64,000 nucleotides of DNA from Bryum argenteum. Taxonomy: Eukaryota; Streptophyta; Bryopsida; Bryales; Bryaceae. The stretch lies in the NCBI GenBank assembly GCA_037043015.1, contig CM073331.1, positions 951,501 to 1,015,500 of the forward strand. The letters are read 5' to 3'. The notes below the pieces were generated by a model, which was not told the DNA's origin, ran no database searches, and saw only the letters and a program-made list of their open reading frames with translations. The position numbers and the translations under genes were made by a program. Shown here piece after piece: positions 45,415-57,225 of this stretch; the stretch's first letter is position 1; each line of letters opens with the position of its first letter.

Positions 45415-46058
45415 GGTTGTGTTTGGCAACCCAATAATAAATTGACTTAAAAATTGGACAACCTCCATCTTCACTTGTTATTGTAATTTGCATATATCAT
45501 GATATTAATGAGAATATGGGTATCATTCAAGAACATAAGAGATGTGAAGGGTTTTTAACCCCTAAATTTCCTTGTTGCAAAAAGGTCTAAGTCATTAAAA
45601 TTGACCTTTCTTTAGATTACGCTCAAAAACTCTCAATCTAAGCATTATTCAAAAAATTCAACTGTAAGATCTCAAAGTTCACTTGACATTCTTCTCACAT
45701 TCCAAATTTCAACCGTTCATTCTTCCTCATTTGTGAGATTATAATGGTCAAAGTTGGCTGAGTTTTTCTCGTGTGGGATCCTCCAAAACCCGTTTCGGGT
45801 TTTAAGGAAAGTTAGGGGTTAGAGCCAAATGAATATAAAAGGGACATTTGGCGAAGGGCACGGCAAGGGCTGAGATATGAGGTTGAGACCTCCATTTCTA
45901 ATTCCTATGTAATACCATGATTTTGGGAATATCATGATCTCAATTATCATGATAATGATGGATTGCCAAAAAAGCCGTCACTAGTAAATATTCTGATTTT
46001 GCATAATCTTGATTTGGAGCAAAATATCATAATAGTCAGTTCGCTGCCAAACACTCCC
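45415..46058. mobile_element. Tourist-like MITE (TSD TTA) with nested element
   Basis: The ends GGTTGTGTTTGGCAAC and GCTGCCAAACACTCCC are inverted repeats sharing GTGTTTGGCA, flanked by TTA (45412-45414, 46059-46061). Removing the nested TTAA element leaves about 380 bp. The GTGTTTGG end and TTA duplication are typical of plant Tourist elements. Confidence 0.65.
45559..45818 (+). mobile_element. 260-bp TTAA element inside the Tourist element
   Basis: TTAA at 45555-45558; TTAG, one change away, at 45819-45822. The ends CCCCTAAATTTCCT and AGGAAAGTTAGGGG match 28742-29002, which it resembles throughout. Confidence 0.85.
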
Positions 46059-46635
46059 TTAGATATATTTGATTTAAGAAAAAATTGAATGGTAATTAGG
46101 TGGCTTCATGAGTTTGTGAATTTTGGATTTTTTTTCCTTTTTATTTGGAAAGATTCCTAGATCTTGAATTTTGACAAATTTTTGAAATAAAATTTTAAAA
46201 TAACTACTAACTTTAAAGCTTGTTCTTATGAAGATTCAAGGTTGCCCTTTTAAAGCTTGTAAAAGTCTCAACTTCGATAACATGAAGATATGAGTAGGAA
46301 TTTGGATATGAACATATTACTAGAAGAATTCAAAAAAGACTTAAAATAATTACTATTTCTTTTTCCGACTTGGACCGCGAATTTTAACATGTTTCATATT
46401 CCCCAAATCATGACTTCTTTTCTTAAAATTATTAGTGTCCCGCAAAGATTTTTTCATTCCAAATATTAAAATATTTGGAGAGTAAAAAATCAAACTCAAA
46501 ACTTCAACTAAGGTGACCAAAATTCCAATTACACTACGCAAAAGTTTCTACTCCAATTGATTTAAGAATAGTGGTTAAAAGCTCCACTAAACTCAAAACA
46601 ACTTGTTATCGGCTTTTGTTGAGTGTAGAGGTTAA

Positions 46636-47536
46636 TCCCTAAATTTCCTTGTATTTTTAGGAGCTTGAAATCTCAAAATTTTGATTTGCTACCACCATGC
46701 ACTCCCAAGGGTGCGAACCAATGTTTTTTTTACCTTTTTTTGAACTTTAGATCGTAAGATCATTTACCTAAGCATACATATACTAAATGTTTTAAAAAGT
46801 TAGCCATTGGATGTTTATCACTTGCAATATCATGACGTCCAATGTTTGAGCTACAGTCTTTTTGGGCATTGCGTAGGAGGCATTGTTTCCGTGGTGCAAA
46901 GAGGGACTTGAGGATTGTTGGCTCACAGATTTTGCTCATAATTTTCTCCATGTAAAATAATTAAATCAGTTATGCTCATGTGAAATTTCAGAGACTCATC
47001 CCGCTTTTTGATCATTATGTAGATCATTTTCTAGGAGTAGGTACAAAATCAATGATAGAATAGAACGTGCACCATGTTAAATTTATTTGGTCTAAGAAAT
47101 TGAAAGGTGAGTAGGTGCTTTTACAAGTTTGTGAAAAATTCCGAAAACTTCAAATTTTGACGTTTCAAATTTTTAAAAAAAAATGTTGATTACTTGAAAT
47201 TCAAAAATTTTAATTTTTGTAATTTTTGGAGGTTGCCCTTGTAAAATTGGTAAAGGTTTCAAATTAGGATTTTGACTACTGATGTGGTTGTGATCATTTT
47301 CTCCAAATGTTTTATCAACAAAGATTCTAAATTTTAAGTGTCTCATTCCCACTTGCAAGTTGCAACTCAAAATAGTCCGAGAAGATTCAAAAATTGGGAT
47401 TTGGCTTATATCACATACACCTTGTAGTCTAGGGAGCACCCAATAAAATCTTAAGCAAAAATAATACTTTTAATCCCTTCATCTAAGCTGCTCAAAATCA
47501 CAATAACTTGTTTTGGGTATTGAGGAAAGTTAGAGG
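46636..47536 (+). mobile_element. 901-bp TTAA element
   Basis: TTAA at 46632-46635 and 47537-47540. The ends TCCCTAAATTTCCT and AGGAAAGTTAGAGG are inverted repeats with two or three mismatches. The inside follows the 927-bp class (GTAGGAGGCATTG, GAGACTCATCCCGC, CTTGTAAAATTGGTAAA). No ORF above 88 codons. Confidence 0.75.
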
Positions 47537-47643
47537 TTAATTTTAGAAGAACAATGGTCTATTGAAATTATTGAGTGGAGTCCAACAAGGTTGCCCAAGT
47601 ACAAGGATATTCTCATTCTCCATGCATTTTTTCCTAGAATTAA

Positions 47644-48476
47644 CCCATAAACGGGCTGAATGTCAAAAAACGACATTTTGGATGAAAGGCAGAAACATTG
47701 GAGAGCCATAACTTCTCATCCAAACTCCGTTCTAGACAAATCACTTGCGTTGGGTCTTACTTCAAGTCTACTTTGTGTGATAAAAGATGCAAATCCATAC
47801 AATGAATTTTGAATCAACCACATGTATTTTAGTGAAGACAACTCTTGTTTATGGGTTTTCAAACTTTTTGCGTGTTTTACCATCGCAAGCCAATCATGTG
47901 AAATCAAAGATTGTTTTACATGGATAGTTTTTTCAATATTCATCTCAAGATGAATTCCTATATCCTCTAGTTGAAAGATTCTACTGTCAAATTTGCTACA
48001 ATGTTTCTACAATGGAAACATCGACTAAATGGATTATTTATGGATGACTACAGCTAGATCTCCTTCATACACTATCGGAACTCAAATTTGATTGTTAGAT
48101 ATGGTTCCAATTTGATTATAGTCTTCAAAGTGAAAACCTCAAATCTATCCAAGATGTGAAGAAGTTAAGTTGTTCAATTATGTGCAAGGGGTCTATTTTT
48201 GGACATTTTTTCCTTTGTAAAATTTAAGGCAATTTTCACCATTGCAAGGCCATTATTTGCACAATGAAAATTTTCTCACGGGTTCTTTTGGTCCAGAAAG
48301 GTCATTGAGATGAAAGTAAGTAACTTCCTACTTGGTGATGTTTTCATTGCATAAGTCTAATGGAAGCATTTTCACTTCAATGTGAAAATGCCGAATTTTT
48401 TTGGATCATTTTGAATACTAATACATTACAATCTCACAATCTACAAGACCTTACGACTCAAAATGATGTACATTAC
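47644..48476 (+). mobile_element. ~971-class TTAA element, right end missing
   Basis: TTAA at 47640-47643 is followed by CCCATAAACGGGCTGAATGTC, then ACGACATTTTGGATGAAAGG, in the order of the 58447-59417 element, as far as ACTCAAAATGATGTACAT. The right terminus is not found. Confidence 0.6.
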
Positions 48477-49315
48477 GGAAAGTGTGTCATGTAAGACAAA
48501 AGACAACCCTGGCTAGGAAGACATGCAACCCATGGCTTTACTTAACAAAATCTGAAACTGAAAATTTGAAAACATCCAACTCTTTCTTTTCTTGGAAACC
48601 ACGTCTATGTTTTTTCTTACTGATTTCACAGAATCAATCTATCAAACCCGAATCAACTACTTTGTATCGACTTCAGATTATCAAAGTGATTAGACTAAGT
48701 ATCACCAACGTGTTTCCTTTAGAAGAATTCTGATCATCATAATCAAGCACCTTCATATTTGCAATTTTCAATGAAAATAACAAAATGAATGCATGGAACT
48801 CAAGATCAGTTGGATGCACATTGTAAGTGAAATATTATACAGAGAAAATCAACGAGATTCATCAAACAACAAATTGTAGAATCATTTATGCGAGAGACTG
48901 AAAAAGAGTCGTAGGTAATGAGCGACTACAGCTCTTACATTTCATAAGTGAAGTCAAATATTGTGTTTACTATATGATAGGTTCAGAAAAACTTTCAGAG
49001 TTAGGAAGAACAAGAAGAATTGAAGCTTTGTAAATGCAATAAAACGGAGTTACATGGAAGATGGTTTGAAATCAAAACTAAAGTTCTAAAATCAAGATTA
49101 ATTAGATGCGTGAATCCATCATCCAATATCACCTAGACCAGCAGATGAGAGTGGCAAGGTATTCGTAAGAATTCTGTTGCATAGAGAATGTAGGTTCAAT
49201 CTCTTACTGTGAGATCTCTTACCACTACAACAAGCAGTCGTAGAAGGTTTCACTACTACTCTCACTGCATACTTCTTCTTTGTTTTCTTCATTTGATTCT
49301 TCTCTTGCTTCTTCT
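48477..49315 (-). other. K2 3' flank and candidate last exon
   Basis: 48485-48670 and 48960-49320 are shared with the K3 3' flank (60756-60940 and 61195-62110), so the kinase duplication included about 1 kb downstream. A CACACAG|G acceptor at 49317/49316 would start a last exon whose minus-strand sequence can encode a Lys/Glu-rich tail followed by TTACCSGKRSH. The matching K3 sequence keeps that frame. Whether it is translated is unclear because the exon phases I infer do not connect cleanly. Confidence 0.4.
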
Positions 49316-49538
49316 CCTGTGTGTCAAAGATAAATTAATCAAAAATAAGAATAACTCTAAAAGTAAAGATTAAATAAAGGGTGACAAATCAACACACAAA
49401 GTCAATGCATGTGAACTTTCATATACCATGTATTCAAAAGACTAAAGTAAACAATGAATTTACTTCAGGGATTGTTTACAAAAATAAAATAAATAAAGAA
49501 ATAACAAAAATAAATTGTCTCAGCTACAAGATAAATAC

Positions 49539-49572
49539 CTGAGTAACTGCTGCGCTCATAATTTCCACAATT
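49539..49572 (-). other. Candidate 34-nt micro-exon of K2
   Basis: Bounded on the minus strand by TTTTGCAG| and CAG|GTATTT. The K3 locus has a counterpart of about 30 nt with the same boundaries (near 62380-62409). Joined to K2 exon 2 it would give a stop after about five codons; joined in K3 it stays open. Support is conservation of position only. Confidence 0.4.
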
Positions 49573-49742
49573 CTGCAAAAGAATAATAAAGTCAAAAATG
49601 GGTGACATATTGACACACAAAACTAATACAAGTGTCTTTTTCTTCATATATATAAAACACTAAAATGAGGAATGTATTTGCCTCTAAGCTTATAAAACAT
49701 AAAAAGGAAAAACCTCATATGTTTCAAACATAAGAAACTTAC

Positions 49743-51247
49743 CTTCAACTGCTCTGTGCTTATCCTTTAACCTAAAATCACATTTGGGCCATCTCGAAAC
49801 TTCCATAGCTTCCAAGTCCTTGACAACCTCTGCAAATGAAGGTCTTTTTCCAGGATCTTGATGCCAACACTTCATCACCAGTTTGTTGTATATAGAATAA
49901 GGACGACTAGGTAAAATTGGTCTTTTACCCCTCAAAATAATATTATAGTTGCACCCCACATGGTCTTCAAAAGGTTCGCGACCTGTAATGACTTCATAAC
50001 ATGTCATTGCAAAGCTGTACACATCTGTCTCTTGCGTTGATTGATGCATAAATGTCTCCCCATTCTTCAACGCAAGCAAAATCTCAGGAGCTCTCCAATA
50101 TCTTGTACCTTTAATACCTACACAGGATTCAAAATCTCCTATTGACACATCGTGATCGCCAAAGCTAAGTAGCACTAAGACATTTGATGCCTTTAAGTCA
50201 TTGTGAAGGATTTTCAACTCATGAAGAGCACACATGCCTCTGTCAATCCCTAAAATTATCGCGACGTAGGTTTCCTTTACAGAGAATGGAGGGCACCCAT
50301 TCCTTCTCAACATAAGCTCATCTATCAACTTGCGTAGATCACCCCAAAACCTGTCAAATATGAATGCAAACCTCCCATTCTCCAACAATTGGCCACCCAA
50401 CGCCCAACACAAATTTGCTTTATGAGCGGAAACCGATCTTGGAAAATATCGACGTCGCATTGCAATTTTTGCTCCTCCGGGGGGCAACAACCTATGCAGC
50501 TCATTCAAAGGAAAACTTTCCTTGAAGACTTTCACCACAAGTCTAATATTCTTATTCCCGGAACATGTAGAATCGTATTTATTCGTTCCAAGGGCTTCGA
50601 ATATCTCAGCCTGTCCTCCCTCGGCAATTTTAGCGCCAATCTCCAGCTCGTAAGGGTGTCTCCGAAAAAACGCACCCCACTCAGGATGCTCCTTCAGCTT
50701 CTCAAACGCCTCCACCTGCTCATCGGAGTTCGTCGCCACAGACACGGTCTCAGTCCAACAGGATGTCGACGATTGAATATCAAACTGCAACTTGGTATCG
50801 AACTTGCTCCGCAGCTCACTCAATCCTGCGATGCGTGTCGAATAGAAGAATGATGATGTCACATCAGCACCCTCAGGGAGAGAGCACAAGCAGTGGGTCA
50901 CGGCGGGAGGATCTCGGCATGTCAGCATTCTCAACATCTTTTGCCCCTGCAAGCGCCCAGAGAAATATCATCGATCGTCACCGAAGAAATCTACGAGGTA
51001 TTGCAGCAACATTACGAATGTCAAAAACCCTCGGTGCCATTTACCGACAGTGCCTTGGAACCCTACCACTACCGACAAACTCCGATCTAGACAACCTGCC
51101 ATGGCTATCCACGAACAACCACCAGATTCAAACAGAAACGAGTCTCCTATGCAGTCCAAAGGGAAACGTGAAAGCGCGAACTCGAGACATCAGATTGCAA
51201 GATTTTCAAGACGGACTCAGGAACAAGATGATGCACCAACTCACCAT
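49743..51247 (-). CDS. Protein kinase-like gene K2 (DFE variant)
   Basis: Paralogue of K1, read on the minus strand. Proposed start ATG 51247-51245 is followed at once by an intron (51244-50947, GTGAGT..TTGCAG). Exon 2 is 50946-49743, ending at AAG|GTAAGT. The visible product is about 402 residues: conserved linker THCLCSLPEGADVTSSFFYST, then the kinase domain with KIAEGGQAEIFEA, VVKVFKES, LHNDLKASNVLV, GDFESCVG, RAPEILLALK, DVYSFAMTCYEVITG and CWHQDPGKRPSF. HRD is HND and DFG is DFE. It lacks most of the N-terminal repeat seen in K1. If the last intron is retained the protein ends 17 residues later. It lies beside a pseudogene copy and shares its 3' flank with K3. Substrate and pathway are unknown. 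Confidence 0.85.
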
Positions 51248-52254
51248 GAACGATGCTTTTGCGGAGCTCTTAGGTGCTTGAATCCGCTGGGGAATGCGAA
51301 AGGCAGCCGCTGCGGTTAGTCCTTACAGGAATGGATCAGCTTGCGACCGCCTTTCCACCTTCTCAAGTAAATGTGCAAGAGCTAGACGCGGTCTCGGGAT
51401 CAGCAGACCTCGACCACCGCTTCGTACCCGACAGTCTATTCTTTCCTCAGAGCGTGAAACCGAAGAACTCTAAAAAAAAGATTTCCGAGGTCGGCGAGCG
51501 TAAATGGAATTCGATCGACAACGAATGGCTTTGTGATCTGAACACCTTGCCCGACTTGGAAGTGCAAGTAGTTTTTGACTTTGTGTACAGTACAGTACAT
51601 CACTATATAGAAGATGGTACCATGGCCGCTTCACATGGAGAGTCCAGGCCAACAAACCAGATTTCACAAAAAGATTGAGATCAAATGCAGAACACATTAC
51701 AATATAACAATGTTATATCGTAATGTTGGCTAATTCTCTTGTATGCACATTTTTGGATTTCATATGTTCATACTCACTTAAAAGCACCATCACAACCTAA
51801 TTGTACAGTGGGGTATAGAAATGATTGAAATTTGAAGGCAATTTTTGAAAAAGTTTGAAATGCGTGTACTCAGTAATGATCCAAATTGCAATTTGTAAGA
51901 GGCGTTGGAACCACATCAGAGTGTTTTATAGTAGTAAAGCAAAAAATTGTTTCTTTTTGGTAAGATTGTTCAAAGAACTAAAAGTCTACATGCTCCATAC
52001 ACTTTGTGCTTCAACTACGATATTATACATTTTCACTTGCAAAATTAATATGAGTGCCTAACGTTATTCTCTAAAAACAGTATGTAGAGCAATCCATGTA
52101 ATCTTTTATAAGTTATTTCAAATGGACAAGTAGATAACGAAGATGTGATTGCTAAGAACATTGCTGAACATATTGAAGCAAGAGCTCAATTGTTTTGCTC
52201 AGTGCAAGTGCTAATTTTAGGTTCTCTTTCTAAAATCACATAAGGCCAACTTAA
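51248..52254. other. K2 leader/promoter and spacer
   Basis: 51248-51360 is shared with the pseudogene (GGCAGCCGCT..GTTAGTCC..GGATCAGCTTRCGACC) and probably carries the K2 5' leader. The 134-codon plus-strand ORF at 51274-51678 has no recognised domain and overlaps that leader in antisense. The rest is AT-rich with no gene. Confidence 0.4.
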
Positions 52255-53110
52255 ACAGTTCATAGGCTGTAAGCTCTGAACAATCCACCCAAGCCTAGGT
52301 TGTCTATTTGAATCTTGATGCCACCATATTCAAATTATATCTTTCTACATAGAATTATGGCCACTTGGTAATGTTAATCTTTTACCCCTCAAAATTATGT
52401 CGAATCTTGCACATGAGGGCCTTCAAGAGGCATACGTCCTATAATGATTTTATAACATGTCATTGCAAAGGTCTACACAACTATGTATTCTATTGTCAAT
52501 TGCATAAATGTCTCCTGTTGTTGCAGTTTCGCAATGCAAGCAAAATCTCACGAGCTCTCCAAAACCGTATGCTCTTAATACCGACTAAGGATTCAAAATC
52601 TATGAGCTTGCATAGATCACCCCGATACCTCTCAAATAGGAGTGCAAAACATCCCATCCTCCAAGTATCCGACACCCATTGCGCAACAAAGAGTGTCCTT
52701 TGTAAGTGACCATTGCCAGCAGTATCATTTGCTCCTGCCAGAAAACGTTGGCGATTTTCTTCGAAGAATACTAGAGGAATGATGGCAACATCGATACAAA
52801 GTCAGAACCCTCCGTGCCATTTAATTTACAGACAGTGTCTCCTCCACCGACAAACTCTGATCTACACAAACCTCCCATGGCTACCCACAATTGATTGAAG
52901 AGAAAGAGTCTCCTCCAATTGAATTATGAAGTCTTATTTACAATTTAAAGGTGAACGTGACAGCGGTTTAAGAGTTCAACTGGCAACAAAGATGCACCAA
53001 CTTGCCATGGAAGATTGATGCTGTTGATTAGCTGTTGCTTGAAACTTTTGTGGAAGGGGAAGGCAGCCGCTTCAGTTAGTCCCCCAAGAGTGGATCAGCT
53101 TACGACCACC
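52255..53110 (-). pseudogene. Kinase pseudogene, paralogue of K2
   Basis: On the minus strand this follows K2 from the leader (GATCCACTC..GGCTGCC), through the start region (ATG then GCAAGTTGGT where K1 and K2 have GTGAGTTGGT), to fragments of the kinase domain ending near the CWHQDP coding region. The catalytic-loop portion is deleted: sequence for the DFES end abuts sequence for the DLRKLI-like segment. Frameshifts are frequent. The splice donor after the ATG has changed from GT to GC. The 362-bp TTAA element copy 3 sits at its 5' edge. Confidence 0.75.
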
Positions 53111-53117
53111 ATTTTAA

Positions 53118-53479
53118 CTTTTAAACGCCCAAGCAAGCCCGAGGGGCTTGATTCCAACGGAATCTTCTTTGTAGCTCTCACTATAATCAATATTTCACTT
53201 ATATTTTGATGTCAAACCGGTTACCTTCTTATGATGCATACAAAAAGTGAAATTTTACAATTCAAATCACAATTTGCATGTATGATTGTGTGGTTTAAAA
53301 AGATTGTGGTAGGTAGGTTGGGGTAGTACATAACCTTGTAGGAGGTTGCAAGCTCATCATTGATTGGTTCATTAATGATGCCCAACTTCCAAAAGTGCAC
53401 TATTCATGATGCCCAAGTCCAAAAGATGCTCTGATTCAATTTTGGGCTGCCAGTTTTAGACCCCATGGGCGTTTAAGGG
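53118..53479 (+). mobile_element. 362-bp TTAA element, copy 3
   Basis: TTAA at 53114-53117 and 53480-53483. The right end GGGCGTTTAAGGG is intact; the left end CTTTTAAACGCCC has two changes. Same length and orientation as 24727-25088. Inserted at the 5' edge of the kinase pseudogene homology. Confidence 0.92.
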
Positions 53480-53772
53480 TTAAGTCAATTGGCATGAGCT
53501 AATCTAGGTCTCCAAAACCAAGACGAAGAAATGTGAAAACACGTATTTCGTTATAATGGGAATATTTAATGATTTTGGGAAAATATAGTTTATATCGAGT
53601 CGAGCTCAATGTACATACCGATTGGATGTATCACTAAAACTAAACAAAACAACCAATTTTTGGTATTTTCAAATGGTCATAACTTACTCAATTTTGTCCA
53701 AATTTGTCATTTGAGGTGTTTTCTTAATATCTACTTTTTTTCTAGACAAAATTTTGATAAGATATGGCCATT

Positions 53773-54394
53773 GGGTGATAGTCTGGTTGGGGTACCCAAA
53801 AAGGTTGTCCCATGAACAATTGCACTCTATGCAGGTGTGACAAACATATCCATTTTTAAACTGTAATACAATAAGACTTCATTAGATGTGGATTTAGTTG
53901 TCTATACTTATAATGTATCAAGAAAAAAAATTAAAAATTAAAAAAAATATTTTGAAGTAATTTTATTTGATTTTTTAGTTGAAAAAGTAAGTCATGTCCC
54001 AATAATCTAAAATCCATTGAATCAAGCAAATGGAATATCAACCATTTTTATTTTAATATAATTTTTGAATATGACCTACATCTTCTTGTATAGAATACAA
54101 AATAATTTAATTAGTAATAAAAAAATTAATTCATTGTGCACTATAATGCCTGCAAATCCCCAAATTCAGCACTTTTTCCCTCATCTATGAATGGATCCAA
54201 AAAAATAAAAAATCTAAAAGAAAATCTATAGGCATATATACTTTGATTTCAGTGAGGTGCATGATATTTTATTTTCTATTTTAGGATCTTTTTACTTGAT
54301 TAAAATGACTAAATTAGACAAACTTTGGAGGCTTTCAATAAAAATAACCTAATTAGTGTGTCCAAAAAGTGATACCCCAAGCTTACCATTGCCC
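53773..54394 (-). mobile_element. 622-bp TIR element, copy 2 (4-bp TSD CATT)
   Basis: Reverse-oriented copy of 175-798: starts GGGTGATAGTCTGGTTGGGG and ends TTACCATTGCCC. CATT flanks it at 53769-53772 and 54395-54398. No coding capacity. Confidence 0.87.
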
Positions 54395-54539
54395 CATTTG
54401 AAAATGCCAACAGTTCATTGTTTGTCCGGTTTTTTCGGGTACATTCAACTCGACTCAAGTTCAATTGTTATTGAATTGATTAGAATATTCTAATTTTTAC
54501 TAAATACACGATTGAACATATTCCAAAGCCGAGCGGCGT

Positions 54540-54830
54540 CACTAGAATTTTGTTCGTTGAGTTTGTGGTTCGATGGGACAATGTTATGTCCCGTGGGCAT
54601 ATCATCAAGAGTAAGTCGAACGGGCATTTTATTCAGACCTACAAGGGTTTGGTGTTCTTATTTATTTATTTGAATAGGACAATTGTCTTGGTCTTGTTGG
54701 TAGGGTGCCTAGTGGTTCATTCTCTCACGCAAAAACAAAAAATCTCAACTAGCCATGCTGAGAAATCAGCTTTGGTACAGGGTTTAATATTTTCTCACAC
54801 TGGTTTGATACATTGCTTATTTCAGTGAAA
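54540..54830 (+). pseudogene. Possible copia RNase H remnant
   Basis: A 92-codon ORF whose middle reads VGCLVVHSLTQKQKISTSHA then EKSALVQG. This resembles the RNase H motif of copia elements (..SKKQ..VA.ST.EAEY.AL). No other copia domain or LTR is visible nearby, so it is at best a short fragment. Confidence 0.3.
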
Positions 54831-55390
54831 AATAAAATAAAACAATTCATAATGACTTTGTAATCTGAATACCACATTTTGCCCTACTTGGAAGTGCACT
54901 TTAATCCTTAAAGTCGACTTGGCCTCAAACCTATCATAAAGTCTCAAAAGCAGGCACAACTTACCCTCTTTTGATGCCATGTGAAATTTTTTCAATCTTG
55001 AGTTCTTGACGTAATTTTAGGTACGTAACCATGGAATCTAGTACTTCACTCATATGTATATATGTATATCAAATCTTATATTCAAATCCCTTACGGATTG
55101 TGAGATCATCATGTACAAAGCTGGACAAAAAGTTTCTTTACATTATTGTCCAAAGAATAACTAGTTTTTTGAGGGCCGATAAATCTATTTTTGGTAAAAA
55201 ATTTGATATGAGACTGTGAGCCAAAAAACCACCATGGAGTGGCTTTTGGTCACAAGGGGTTTTAGGAAACGAGATTACGTGAAGGAAAGAAGAAGAGAGA
55301 AGAGGAGAAAAGAAGAGAACGAGGGAGAAAAGAAAGAAGGAAAGAACCACCGGCCGGATGTCTAGGAAGTGACCTTTAGTCTTTTTATCA
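54831..55390. other. Spacer, purine-rich patch
   Basis: No gene. 55270-55345 is an almost pure A/G run (GAAGAAGAGAG type). Confidence 0.45.
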
Positions 55391-55394
55391 CCAT

Positions 55395-55870
55395 TTCTTC
55401 GCCGTAACTCCAAATGGGGCGTGCCATAGCTTTTTAGAAAGCTAACTTTATTTTGCATGCACACCTAAAATCTCAAAAGCATGGGGTTAAAAAACCCAAG
55501 ACTGATTGCCATTTGACTGTGGCTCTTTTTCACCAGTGCCAGGGGGAAACCGTTTTCAACACCCCAAATTTGGGAGCCGATTTCTCCCTCTCTAACAATC
55601 AGATGGGAGCATGCCATATACCATTAGAAAGCTCTATTAGAGATCTACCTATCCTAGGAATCTCAAAAGCATTGGACAAAAACTCTGTGACTGATTGTCA
55701 TTTGAATACCGCTGATTTGTTCACTGCCGGGGTAAAACTCTTCCAACACCCTGACTTTGGGAGCTCATTTCTCCCTCTCTATAATTCGGAATTAGACATG
55801 CCATATACCAATAGAAAGCTACTAAGGAGATCTACGATCATCTCAAATCTTGAAGTATTTGGACAAAAAT
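55395..55870 (+). repeat. ~185-bp diverged tandem repeat, 2.5 units
   Basis: CGTGCCATAGC..AGAAAGCT (about 55420), CATGCCATATACC..AGAAAGCT (about 55610) and the same (about 55797) mark successive units, with ATCTCAAAAGCAT, GACTGATTGYCATTTGA and GGGAGC..TTTCTCCCTCTCT between them. A 142-codon ORF across it is periodic only because of the repeat. It could be part of an old LTR. Confidence 0.65.
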
Positions 55871-56862
55871 TGAGGAACTGAGGCGGAGAAAACTTAAAGG
55901 TATTTAATGGGGATTGAGAGAATTGATAGAAGAGGCCCATGACCTTTTTCTTCTACCAACAACTAAACAATTGAAGAAGAGATAAAGAGAAACAAAATTG
56001 GGAGAGTAGTCCACCTACCTCCCTACTCCTACTCTAACTAAGCATTACAAAGAAACAGAGGTAGACAAACAAGAGATTGATGAAACAAACAAGATGGAGG
56101 AGAAGGAGGCCCATGAGCTTTCTTCTCTTACTCTTACTAGATTTGAGTGGTCAAGATAGCTTAGAAACAAGCTATTAAGTACAAAATCAGAGCCGCCAAA
56201 GAGGCGGCTCACCCTAACCCTAACTAAGGCTCAAACCCTTACTAGGCCTCTATGGATGAATGGTGCTCGTCCACGGCGTTTCATCTTGAAGAGTCTTCAC
56301 AAATGGATGTAACTCACAACTACCTCCACGAAGTTAAATGAACAAAACCAAGACAAGCGAGGTTATCAAGCCATAAACACAAATATGAACATTAAAAGCT
56401 AATTGCGCAAGGCCCATTGTAAAACACTCAATCCTAAACTAAGCAACTAACCATATTCTTAATTCGAGGATTCACTAGGGGGATCTTCCCTCCTCTAGTC
56501 CTTCATCATCAATTGGATCCACTAGGGGGGATCTTCCCTCCTCTAGTCTTTCCATACTAAATCTAACCTAAATTTTAAAGTATTACCAAACGTCCTATCT
56601 AAGGCCTTGCAACAACCATCTTCTAATATGCATATTGTACTCATAACTTAATTAACTTAAATTTCATCAAATTACTTCATAAAGGCATTCCTTGTTAATA
56701 TTACATTCATAAAAGTAACAAAGAAACAATAACAAAACAAGAGAGCCATTACGAGCTCTCACAAAGACTCTCTACATCTTTGTCCCTCTAGAGGTAAATT
56801 AGGAACATGTCCATGCAATTTGTACTTTCATGCAACCTATCAAAACCCAAAAATATGCTTGA
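55871..56862. other. Gene-free spacer
   Basis: No gene. CACTAGGGGG..ATCTTCCCTCCTCTAGT occurs twice (about 56472-56500 and 56520-56548); each can fold on itself. A CCCTAACCCTAACTAAGG stretch (56213-56230) is too short to call telomeric. Confidence 0.4.
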
Positions 56863-56868
56863 ATACGG

Positions 56869-57222
56869 TAGCCTACTAGCAGCTTCGACCATGCTCCGTC
56901 AAATATTTAATTATTTTGAAAAATTGATGTTAGACACCTCCAAAATGAATTTTTTTAAATCGATTTTTTTGGAAAATAAATATTCATAAGTTCAATTTTC
57001 ATCCTGAATACTATTCATTTTTCATGGGTGCTTTGTACAGTATGCATTAAAGACTGGTGGCTGCTCCTTCATTTAAAGACGGGTGGCTGCTCGTTTATTT
57101 TGAATATTTCGGAATTCTTATATTGTAATATCTCTTTGTTTCGGCAGCCTGCAAGTGTAATTTCCAAAAAAAATCGACTTCTGTTTTTCTAATTATTTAT
57201 GAACGAAGCTGCTAGTAGGCTA
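56869..57222. mobile_element. 354-bp TIR element (TSD CGG)
   Basis: The ends TAGCCTACTAGCAGCTTCG and CGAAGCTGCTAGTAGGCTA are perfect 19-bp inverted repeats. CGG flanks both sides (56866-56868, 57223-57225). A 3-bp duplication would fit CACTA-type or Harbinger-type insertion, but the ends match neither signature that I know. No ORF above 60 codons. Confidence 0.7.
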
Positions 57223-57225
57223 CGG

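Larger units (their letters stand above)
45170..46570. repeat. 927-class relic hit by two nested insertions
   Basis: 45170-45414 and 46059-46570 read as one continuous 927-class element (AGGCATTGTTTCTATGGTGC, then TGAATTTTGGATT, CTTGTAAAAGTC, CTAAGGTGACC). A Tourist-like element (45415-46058) interrupts it, and that in turn holds a 260-bp TTAA element. Confidence 0.55.

Noticed and set aside
50763..51281. 172-codon plus-strand ORF
   Set aside because: Antisense to K2 exon 2, intron and leader; the same shadow occurs opposite K3 (63490-63999).
56213..56230. Interstitial telomere repeat
   Set aside because: CCCTAACCCTAACTAAGG is only two units long.
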